Of a DNA stretch of 42,077 bases, positions 33,494-40,608 are shown one piece after another (position 1 is the first letter of the stretch; every line of letters begins with the position of its first letter). The stretch is from Lachnospiraceae bacterium (lineage in GTDB: Bacteria; Bacillota; Clostridia; Lachnospirales; Lachnospiraceae), in NCBI GenBank assembly GCA_029062895.1, contig JAIDPF010000039.1, forward strand, positions 1-42,077. Reading direction: 5' to 3'. The notes beneath the pieces were generated by a model. The model was given only the letters and a program-made list of their open reading frames with translations, searched no databases and was not told the DNA's origin. Position numbers and translations under genes: made by a program.

Positions 33494-34996
33494 ATGAAGA
33501 TAAAAGCATGGAAATCTGTATTTGCCGGGATACTGGCGGCTTTGGTGCTCAGTCTCTCATTCACGGAGAGCGTTTCGGCAGAAGATCTTCCGTACAATCC
33601 ATATGCGTATGATTACTGGGATGATGTCGTACATACACCTGCAGCTTATGAACCCGCAGGTATGATCAGGGGCGGCGATCTGCTTTATAATGGAGAATCC
33701 ATAGGAGCATTTACCAATCCTCAGGATCTATGTAAATCCGAAGATGGCAATATCTATGTAGCGGACACAGGTAATCAGAGAATTGTTGTATTGAACCAGA
33801 ATATGACAGAAGTCGTAAATATTTATTCATCCTTTGACAATAACGGTACAGAGGATACGTTTAATATGCCCACTGGTGTCTGTGTTTCGTCAAAAAACTG
33901 GCTGTATATTGCAGATTCCATGAACCGCCGTGTTGTAATTTTGGATATTGCAACCGGAGAGCTGATGGGGATTGTGGAAAATCCGCAGTCTGACATCTTA
34001 GAGGCGGGATACGTGTTTACACCGTTGAAAGTATCCGTGGATTATGCGGACCGTGTTTATTGTATTGCTCAGAATATGTTTGAAGGCATTATGGTATTTG
34101 AGGCCAATGGCGAATTTACAGGATTTTTCGGAACGATAGAGGTGCAGATTTCGCTTTGGGAAAAATTCTGGAGAAGGATTGCGACAAAGGAGGAACGATC
34201 CAAATCACAGCTTTTTATTCCGACTGAATTTACGGGAATCGATGTAGATAGCGATGGTTTTGTCTATGCGACTAATATCGACTTAGAGGGACTGCAGGGT
34301 GTGCGTCGGCTGAATCCCAGAGGTGAGGACGTCATCAAGCAGGGTGAGAATGAGAACGTTGGCGGCGATCTTTGGATCGAAGGTTCTACGGATTATGCCG
34401 GTCCTTCTCAGATCACAGATGTTGTTTATCGGGATAAAGGAATCTTCTCTCTGCTTGACCGTAAGCGTGGCAGGATATTTACCTACGATCATGAGGGCAA
34501 CCTTTTATACATTTTTGGCGGACTTGGAACACAGGTAGGTACCTTTATGGCACCGGTGGCAATCGAGTCTGTGGGGAATCAGATCGTTGTTCTGGATTCC
34601 AACAGGGCAGCTATCTTCTGCTTTAATGAAACAGAATATGGCAGACTAATCAATGAGGCAGTCAGACTTCGTTATGATGGTGATGAAACTCAGGCGGTAG
34701 AAATGTGGAGACAGGTATTGATTCTGAATGAAAATTTTGAGCTTGCCAATTCTGGTATCGGTAAGGCGTATCTGACGGCAAAGGATAATGAAACTGCGAT
34801 GTATTATCTCAGGCTGGGCATGAACCGGGAATATTATTCGATTGCCTTTAAGAGATACCGCAATGATATCTTGAAAGCGAACCTGAATTATATTTTGACT
34901 GGTATGATGGTGATTATTATCGGATATCTGGTGGGGTCAAATATCGTAAAGAAGAAAAAGGGAACCCAGAAAGAGGAGGATATACTGAATGGATAA
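33494..34996 (+). CDS. NHL-repeat beta-propeller protein with TPR-like segment and C-terminal membrane anchor
   Basis: A 500-residue exported protein: signal peptide (AWKSVFAGILAALVLSLSFTESVSA). An NHL-type propeller follows, with repeated blades (NPQDLCKSEDGNIYVADTGNQRIVVLN; MPTGVCVSSKNWLYIADSMNRRVVIL; the later blades FTGIDVDSDGFVYATN and FMAPVAIESVGNQIVVLDSNRAAI). A TPR-like helical part comes next (GDETQAVEMWRQVLILNENFELANSGIGKAYL), then one membrane helix near 470-490 and a KKKK cytoplasmic tail. The topology is therefore outside-propeller, single-pass. NHL propellers usually bind proteins or ligands; no enzyme motif is seen. I start at 33494, with AAGGAG 7 nt upstream; the earlier ATG at 33488 is too close. 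It overlaps the Yip1-like gene by 8 nt. Confidence 0.85.
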   Translation: MKIKAWKSVFAGILAALVLSLSFTESVSAEDLPYNPYAYDYWDDVVHTPAAYEPAGMIRGGDLLYNGESIGAFTNPQDLCKSEDGNIYVADTGNQRIVVLNQNMTEVVNIYSSFDNNGTEDTFNMPTGVCVSSKNWLYIADSMNRRVVILDIATGELMGIVENPQSDILEAGYVFTPLKVSVDYADRVYCIAQNMFEGIMVFEANGEFTGFFGTIEVQISLWEKFWRRIATKEERSKSQLFIPTEFTGIDVDSDGFVYATNIDLEGLQGVRRLNPRGEDVIKQGENENVGGDLWIEGSTDYAGPSQITDVVYRDKGIFSLLDRKRGRIFTYDHEGNLLYIFGGLGTQVGTFMAPVAIESVGNQIVVLDSNRAAIFCFNETEYGRLINEAVRLRYDGDETQAVEMWRQVLILNENFELANSGIGKAYLTAKDNETAMYYLRLGMNREYYSIAFKRYRNDILKANLNYILTGMMVIIIGYLVGSNIVKKKKGTQKEEDILNG

Positions 34997-35654
34997 AAAT
35001 ATTTCCAAAGACAGCAGTTTTATAAAGAAGTATTTCTCCTCGGAGAAATGGAAGTATCTTTGGTATACGCTCTCACATCCGATGGACGGGTTTTATTGGA
35101 TCCGCCGTAAGGATAAGGGTAGCGTGCCCATAGCGATTTTACTGGTGATCTGTTTTTCTTTCTGTTTTTCTTTAAACAGATATCTTGCCAGTTTTGTAGT
35201 TAATGATATCAATCCGAGGTCTGTTAATTCTCTGTCGGAGCTGGGCGGCGTATTACTCTTATATGTGCTGCTCTGTGTGGGGAACTGGTCGATCACCTGC
35301 CTGATGAACGGAGAAGGAAGGATGAAGGATATTTCCATTGCGGTAGGATACGCAACGCTGCCGTTGATTCTGACTTTCATTCCGGCAACGATCATCAGCC
35401 GTGCGATTGCAGCAGATGAAGAATCGTTTTACTATATGATCCTTGCGGTTGGTATTGCTTACGCGGTAATTTTACTTCTGATCGGCATTATGCAGGTGCA
35501 TAATTATACCTTAGGCAAGACGCTGATTACACTGTTTTTAACTTTGATCGCCGTATTTATTATTATTTTCCTGCTGCTTCTGCTGCTGAATCTGATCAGT
35601 CAGGTATATACTTTCTTTTACAGTATTTATACGGAGCTGATTTTCAGGGCGTAG
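34989..35654 (+). CDS. Yip1-family integral membrane protein
   Basis: A 221-residue protein with about five or six hydrophobic segments after a cytoplasmic N-terminal part that reads WKYLWYTLSHPMDGFYWIRRKDKG, the usual lead-in of bacterial Yip1-domain proteins. Other family-like features are GNWSITCLMNGEGRMKDISIAVGYATLPLI and a polar IISRAIAADEESF loop. GAGGAGG is 9 nt upstream of the ATG, which lies inside the end of the NHL gene, so both are translated together. Bacterial Yip1 proteins have no settled function. Its place between the NHL and DUF5696-like proteins suggests a membrane scaffold of the same complex, which is inference. Confidence 0.83.
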   Translation: MDKNISKDSSFIKKYFSSEKWKYLWYTLSHPMDGFYWIRRKDKGSVPIAILLVICFSFCFSLNRYLASFVVNDINPRSVNSLSELGGVLLLYVLLCVGNWSITCLMNGEGRMKDISIAVGYATLPLILTFIPATIISRAIAADEESFYYMILAVGIAYAVILLLIGIMQVHNYTLGKTLITLFLTLIAVFIIIFLLLLLLNLISQVYTFFYSIYTELIFRA

Positions 35655-35710
35655 CCGGAGAGATGGGAATAAACAGGGTTTAAGATCTATGTAGGATAAA
35701 GGAGAAGCAT

Positions 35711-38389
35711 ATGAAATTGCCAAATCCATTTGCTAAGAAAAGCCATATTACGGAAGAAGAGGATATCTATAAGGATAGGTACGTCGAGGTTCCCAAGAAG
35801 CAGAAAAAAAAGCTGGGAAAACCCGGTAAAATTCTTCTTGGATTGCTAGGGATCGTTTTGGTTTGCGTACTGATCTGGCTGGTATATTATATTGTGCATT
35901 ACCATAATTACAATGCGTACCGACAGTTTCTTACGAGCTATGACTATGAGGAGGGAACCAGCTTTGTGCCGATCAGTGAGACTACTCCTGATGTAGAGGG
36001 TATGGTTCTGGCAGCTGAGAATGAGTATCTGAAGCTTTATACGAATGTGGAAACGGCTGAGATCGCGGTATATGATAAGCGGAGTGGTGCGACTACCTAT
36101 TCGAATCCGGTTGATCTGGAAGATGACGCAATCGCTAATGAAACAAATAAGAATTATCTGAGATCACAGTTTATTCTGGATTATTATAATAGTGCGAAAT
36201 CACCGGGAAGTTTTGACTCTTATTCTGCTTCTGTTGATCTGGGACAGGTGACCGTCAAGGCGATAGAGAATGGTATCCGTTATTCTTATAAAGTCGGGAC
36301 GGCGGCGAATGCTACGGGAATTGTTCCTAAGTATATACGGCCAAAGGTTCTGGAGGACGTGATCGATGCTCTGCCGGAAGAGGAACAGGAGACCTGTGCC
36401 GGCTATTTCAGGGAGAGTACGACGGTAGCGGGATATATGGAACTGAAATCGTCTGTGGCGAGCTCTACCGCGATACTTGCCATCATTAATGATATGTTTG
36501 AGCGTGCCGGATTTACCAGTGAGGATTATGTAGAGGAGCTTACCCAAGCAGGAATGGAGGAGCTGCTTTCTCCAAACTTTACCATTGAGATCGAATACCG
36601 CTTAAATGGTGACGGACTGGATGTGTCTGTTCCGGTATGTTCTATCATTGAAGGCGGCGGCGCGAAGATTTACCGTATCCAGCTGTTGAAATATATGGGT
36701 GCGGCAGGCGTCGATGAACAGGGATACATAGTTGTGCCTAATGGTTCTGGTTCCATTATTAATTTTAATAACGGAAAGACAAATGTAGCTGATTACTCTC
36801 AGTATATTTATGGTATGGATCCTTTGTCACAGGAATATACCATCTTGGAGAATACCGAAAAAGCAAGACTTCCACTGTTTGGGATTTCAAAGGAAAACAG
36901 CGATCTTTTGGTGACAATAGAGGATGGGGCTTCGTTGGCATTTATTACGGCTTCCGTCTCAGGGAAGGTCAACAGTTATAATTATGCGTATCCATCCTTT
37001 GTGCTCCGTGGCTTTGATACCTTATCCATGTTTGGTACGACAGGACAGTCTGCAGAGCTTCCGGTATTGGAGAAGAACTGCTATGATGTCAACATGACGG
37101 CTAGATATACCTTTTTGGATGAGGACCATACAGGTTATTGCGGCATGGCCAATTATTATAGAGAACGATTGATAGCAGAAGGCGTTTTGACAGAGCTTGT
37201 CAGTGACACAGAGCTTCCGTTCTATTATGATGTGATAGGCGGCGTAAAGCTGACGTCCCATGTTCTGGGTGTGCAGTATTTGAGCGTATTTCCGATGACG
37301 ACATTTGAGGAAGCAGAAGCCATTTCTAATGATCTTGCAGCCAATGGCGTGGCGAATCAGGTAATGAATTTTCAGGGTTGGTTCAACGGTGGTTATTATC
37401 ACGATGTTGCAGACCGGATCCGCGTTACGCTTAAGCTTGGTGGAAAATCAGGCTTAGAAAGTTTAAGCAGTACAGTTGCGGCTAATGGCGGTACTTTTTA
37501 TGGAGATGTGGCGTTCCAGAAGGCGACCTTTATCAGCAGACGGTATCAGTATATGTTGGAATCTTCCAGATATTATGGTGCCGGTTATGTGGCGAATTTT
37601 GGACAGATCAATCCGTCAACTTTGCGTCAGACGTCCGGTTTGGGATATCGGGAGACAAAATATGATCTTGTTTCTCCCAAATTCCTGCCAAGATATGTGG
37701 CTGAATTTACGGAGAGAATTGTCAATTATGATATTACAGGAATCTCCCTGCGGGATCTGGGCGATACACTGCATTCTGACAGAAGAAGAACAAATGTGAT
37801 CAACCGTGAAGAGGCACTTGATGTAGTTCTGGGGCAGTTTGACGCGCTTGAAGCCGTAGGAAAGGATATTATGGTGAATGGCGGCAACGCATATGCGTTC
37901 GCCTATGTGGATGATATCATCAATGCGCCGGTCAGAGATAATGATTATTTTATCATCGATCAGGATATACCGTTCTATGAAATGGTGATTCATGGTTATA
38001 TCAATTACTGCGGAACGCAGATTAATAACGTAAGTACGGACGATAAACAGGAAGACCTTCTGGAACTGATCGAATATGGGGCTGCGCCGCATTATATCTT
38101 TACATGGGAAAATGCAACGGAGATGAAGTACAGCGGTTTGAATATGTACTATGCAACGACTTACACAAATTGGAGCGCGGAAGCCGTTGAGACCTATCGT
38201 ATGTTAAGCGAGGCGTTGAATCCTGTTATGGGTGCGGAGATGGTTGCTCATGAGGCGTTGGAAAACGGGTTGAGAAAAGTCACCTATAGCAATGGAGTCT
38301 GCATCTATGTCAATTATACGGAGAAAGATATTACGCAGGACGGTATCGTAGTGCCGGCAAGAGATTATGAGATAGGAGGTGTGAATTAA
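35711..38389 (+). CDS. Membrane-anchored DUF5696-like protein, possible uncharacterised glycoside hydrolase
   Basis: An 892-residue protein with a basic cytoplasmic start, one membrane helix at about residues 37-57 (LLGLLGIVLVCVLIWLVYYI) and a large extracellular part, so a type II anchor. Residues about 90-500 look like a beta-sandwich domain (YLKLYTNVETAEIAVYDKRSG; GGGAKIYRIQLL; VPNGSGSIINFNNGKT). The next 350 look like a TIM barrel: VANQVMNFQGWFNGGYYHDV, GGTFYGDVAFQKATF, YDITGISLRDLGDTLHSD, GKDIMVNGGNAYAF and YFIIDQDIPFYEMVIHGYINY. This two-part design is seen in several retaining glycosidase families, and acidic residues (RDLGD, DQDIP) sit at strand ends. I recall this protein type as DUF5696, without a described activity. 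AAAGGAG is 6 nt upstream. It overlaps the next permease by one base. Confidence 0.75.
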   Translation: MKLPNPFAKKSHITEEEDIYKDRYVEVPKKQKKKLGKPGKILLGLLGIVLVCVLIWLVYYIVHYHNYNAYRQFLTSYDYEEGTSFVPISETTPDVEGMVLAAENEYLKLYTNVETAEIAVYDKRSGATTYSNPVDLEDDAIANETNKNYLRSQFILDYYNSAKSPGSFDSYSASVDLGQVTVKAIENGIRYSYKVGTAANATGIVPKYIRPKVLEDVIDALPEEEQETCAGYFRESTTVAGYMELKSSVASSTAILAIINDMFERAGFTSEDYVEELTQAGMEELLSPNFTIEIEYRLNGDGLDVSVPVCSIIEGGGAKIYRIQLLKYMGAAGVDEQGYIVVPNGSGSIINFNNGKTNVADYSQYIYGMDPLSQEYTILENTEKARLPLFGISKENSDLLVTIEDGASLAFITASVSGKVNSYNYAYPSFVLRGFDTLSMFGTTGQSAELPVLEKNCYDVNMTARYTFLDEDHTGYCGMANYYRERLIAEGVLTELVSDTELPFYYDVIGGVKLTSHVLGVQYLSVFPMTTFEEAEAISNDLAANGVANQVMNFQGWFNGGYYHDVADRIRVTLKLGGKSGLESLSSTVAANGGTFYGDVAFQKATFISRRYQYMLESSRYYGAGYVANFGQINPSTLRQTSGLGYRETKYDLVSPKFLPRYVAEFTERIVNYDITGISLRDLGDTLHSDRRRTNVINREEALDVVLGQFDALEAVGKDIMVNGGNAYAFAYVDDIINAPVRDNDYFIIDQDIPFYEMVIHGYINYCGTQINNVSTDDKQEDLLELIEYGAAPHYIFTWENATEMKYSGLNMYYATTYTNWSAEAVETYRMLSEALNPVMGAEMVAHEALENGLRKVTYSNGVCIYVNYTEKDITQDGIVVPARDYEIGGVN

Positions 38390-39522
38390 TGGCTAAAAAA
38401 CAACTATCTCAGGAACATAGTAATACAAAGGTAAAGAAGGAAGCTGCAGCACTGGGAAAAGAGCAGGAAACAGCCACAGAAGCGGTAAATACTGCTGAAG
38501 AGGCACAAAAAGAAGAATCTACCGCAGAAGCGAAAAAAGAAGAATCTGCTACAGAAAGATCCGGGAAGGAAGAAAAGCGGGATAAGGCGCCTAAGGCAGA
38601 TGGTGGATCCTCTAAGAAGAAAAGAACGATGGGTCTGACGGCAAGAAGAACGATGAATGGTTATCTTTTTATTCTGCCGTGGCTGGTGGGCTTTATCGTG
38701 TTCTACTTGAGAAGTTTAATTCTGACGATACAGTTCTCTTTGTCAGAACTTTCGGTAGGCGCTGTGGGAGGATATACGCTGGAGTGGAAAGGGCTGGAGA
38801 ATTTTATCTATGCTTTCCGTGTGCATGCGGAATTTAAGCAGATCCTGACGACTTCCATCGCCGATATGCTGATTGATGTTCCGCTGATTACATTCTTTAG
38901 TTTATTTATTGCGCTTTTATTAAACAAGAAATTTCCGGGCAGAACACTAGTGCGTGCCATCTTTTTCCTGCCGGTTATCCTGAATGCGGATGCGATAACG
39001 GCGGCGATGGATCTGGCAAGACAGATGATGGCGGGCGGTTTATCTTCCACTAGCGCGGAAGTTGCAGAGTCAGCCTCTGGCGTTAGCGTAGATTATTATA
39101 TTATGCTGTTGGGTGATCTTGCCCTGCCGGATGCCGTCTTACAATATATTGTGGAGGCAGTGAACAGGATCAGTGATATCATCACCGCTTCTGGTGTGCA
39201 GATTATTATATTTATTGCTGCTCTGCAGTCCATTCCGGGTTCTATGTATGAGGTTGCCAAGATCGAGGGTGCGACGGCATATGAAACCTTTTGGAAGGTA
39301 ACATTCCCGATGGTAATGCCACATATTATTACCAATGTGGTTTATACGGTGGTAGACAGCTTTGCAGACAGTGATGTTGTTGACCTGGCATATAAGACGG
39401 CGTTTAAACTGGGTAATTACGGGTTGAGTTCGGCATTCAGCTTGATTAGTACGGTGGTTACTTGTCTGATTCTGGTGATCGTATGCAGATTTATTCAGAA
39501 GAGGACATTCTACTACAATTAG
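38389..39522 (+). CDS. Sugar ABC transporter permease, MalF/UgpA type (pair 2), with charged N-terminal tail
   Basis: A 377-residue permease with six hydrophobic segments and an EAA-type loop EVAKIEGATAYETFW at residue 288 onward. Its first 80 residues are a Lys/Glu/Ala-rich cytoplasmic tail with imperfect repeats (AQKEESTAEAKKEESATERSGKEEK), far longer than in usual MalF-like proteins. AGGAGG is 9 nt from the ATG, which overlaps the preceding stop. The long gap between the third and fourth hydrophobic segments (AEVAESASGVSVDY) is also unlike pair 1, so the two pairs are not simple duplicates. Together with the next gene it forms a second translocation channel; whether it shares the large binding protein or uses the lipoprotein beginning at 40609 is unknown. 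Confidence 0.92.
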   Translation: MAKKQLSQEHSNTKVKKEAAALGKEQETATEAVNTAEEAQKEESTAEAKKEESATERSGKEEKRDKAPKADGGSSKKKRTMGLTARRTMNGYLFILPWLVGFIVFYLRSLILTIQFSLSELSVGAVGGYTLEWKGLENFIYAFRVHAEFKQILTTSIADMLIDVPLITFFSLFIALLLNKKFPGRTLVRAIFFLPVILNADAITAAMDLARQMMAGGLSSTSAEVAESASGVSVDYYIMLLGDLALPDAVLQYIVEAVNRISDIITASGVQIIIFIAALQSIPGSMYEVAKIEGATAYETFWKVTFPMVMPHIITNVVYTVVDSFADSDVVDLAYKTAFKLGNYGLSSAFSLISTVVTCLILVIVCRFIQKRTFYYN

Positions 39523-39536
39523 GAAGGAGAGTTCCG

Positions 39537-40541
39537 ATGGGATCAGAAAGTAAAGAAAAAAAATCTATTTTTCTGCGTTTTAAGGAATATCGACAGGGTA
39601 AGGATTTCCATAATGATAAAAAGGGTTTTATTGCTTCAGGCAAAAAACTGATTATAGATATCTTCCGTTTTTTGATCATTGTTGGGATCAGTTATGTTAT
39701 CTTGTCGCCGGTAATCGGAATTGTTGTTAATTCCTTCTTTTCGGATGCAGACGCATATAATCCGATGGTTTATATGATTCCCCAGGATCCGACGACCAGC
39801 CGCTATGATCTTGTGTTAGAACGACTAAACTACTGGACGACTTGCAGTAAGACGCTGTTATATTCGGCTTCTTTAATGTTGATACAGGTTGTGATCTGTT
39901 CCATGGTAGGGTATGGATTTGCAAGGTTTAATTTCCCCGGAAAGAATATTTTATTTGCTTGTGTGGTGGTTATGATCGTAATTCCGGCGCATACCATTAT
40001 GCTGCCTTTATATACCACCTTTAAAAATTTCGATCCTTTTGGTATAATAACATTAATTAAGGGTGCTCCGATCAATCTGATGGGAAGCAGCGCTCCAATG
40101 TATATCATGACTGCGTTGGGCTGCGGACTGCGTTCTGGTCTGTACATCTACATATTTAACCAGTTTTTCCGCGGTCTGCCAAAAGAGATCGAGGAAGCTG
40201 CATTTGTAGATGGCGCTGGGGTATGGTATACTTATTTTAGAATCATGTTGGTAAATGCGATCCCATCCGTTATTACAGTGGCTGTATTTTCGATGGTATG
40301 GCAGTATAATGACACATTTTACGCGAATCTGTTTCTGATCAGTTCGGATGTAATCATCGGTATGAAGATTTCTACCCTGCAGGCAACCATCGCCAATCTT
40401 GATAAGATTCTTGACCCGACGATTCAGGAACTTTATCTGGATGCCGGCATCGTACTGGTCATGCTGCCTGTTGTAATTATTTATGTAATACTACAAAGGC
40501 ACTTTATTGAAGGTGTTGAGAGAAGCGGTATTGTCGGTTAA
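39537..40541 (+). CDS. Sugar ABC transporter permease, MalG type (pair 2)
   Basis: A 334-residue permease with six hydrophobic segments; the EAA-type loop (EEAAFVDGAGVWYTYFRI) starts at about residue 219, and the C-terminus (QRHFIEGVERSGIVG) is the usual MalG ending. I choose the ATG at 39537, with GGAAGGAG about 6 nt upstream, lying 14 nt after the previous stop. The longer open frame from 39462 overlaps the preceding permease out of frame and has no ribosome binding site. The N-terminal charged part is short compared with the other three permeases. It is the partner of the gene before it. Confidence 0.93.
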   Translation: MGSESKEKKSIFLRFKEYRQGKDFHNDKKGFIASGKKLIIDIFRFLIIVGISYVILSPVIGIVVNSFFSDADAYNPMVYMIPQDPTTSRYDLVLERLNYWTTCSKTLLYSASLMLIQVVICSMVGYGFARFNFPGKNILFACVVVMIVIPAHTIMLPLYTTFKNFDPFGIITLIKGAPINLMGSSAPMYIMTALGCGLRSGLYIYIFNQFFRGLPKEIEEAAFVDGAGVWYTYFRIMLVNAIPSVITVAVFSMVWQYNDTFYANLFLISSDVIIGMKISTLQATIANLDKILDPTIQELYLDAGIVLVMLPVVIIYVILQRHFIEGVERSGIVG

Positions 40542-40608
40542 TACCTATTCTTTTAGCATAGATGTACAGAAATGGAAAAGTATAAAAAAGAAGGAGGATG
40601 AAAAAAGA

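Noticed and set aside
28277-40541. A missing ABC ATPase hidden in another frame
   Set aside because: No Walker A plus LSGGQ signature is present in any frame seen; Firmicute sugar importers commonly share one ATPase encoded elsewhere.
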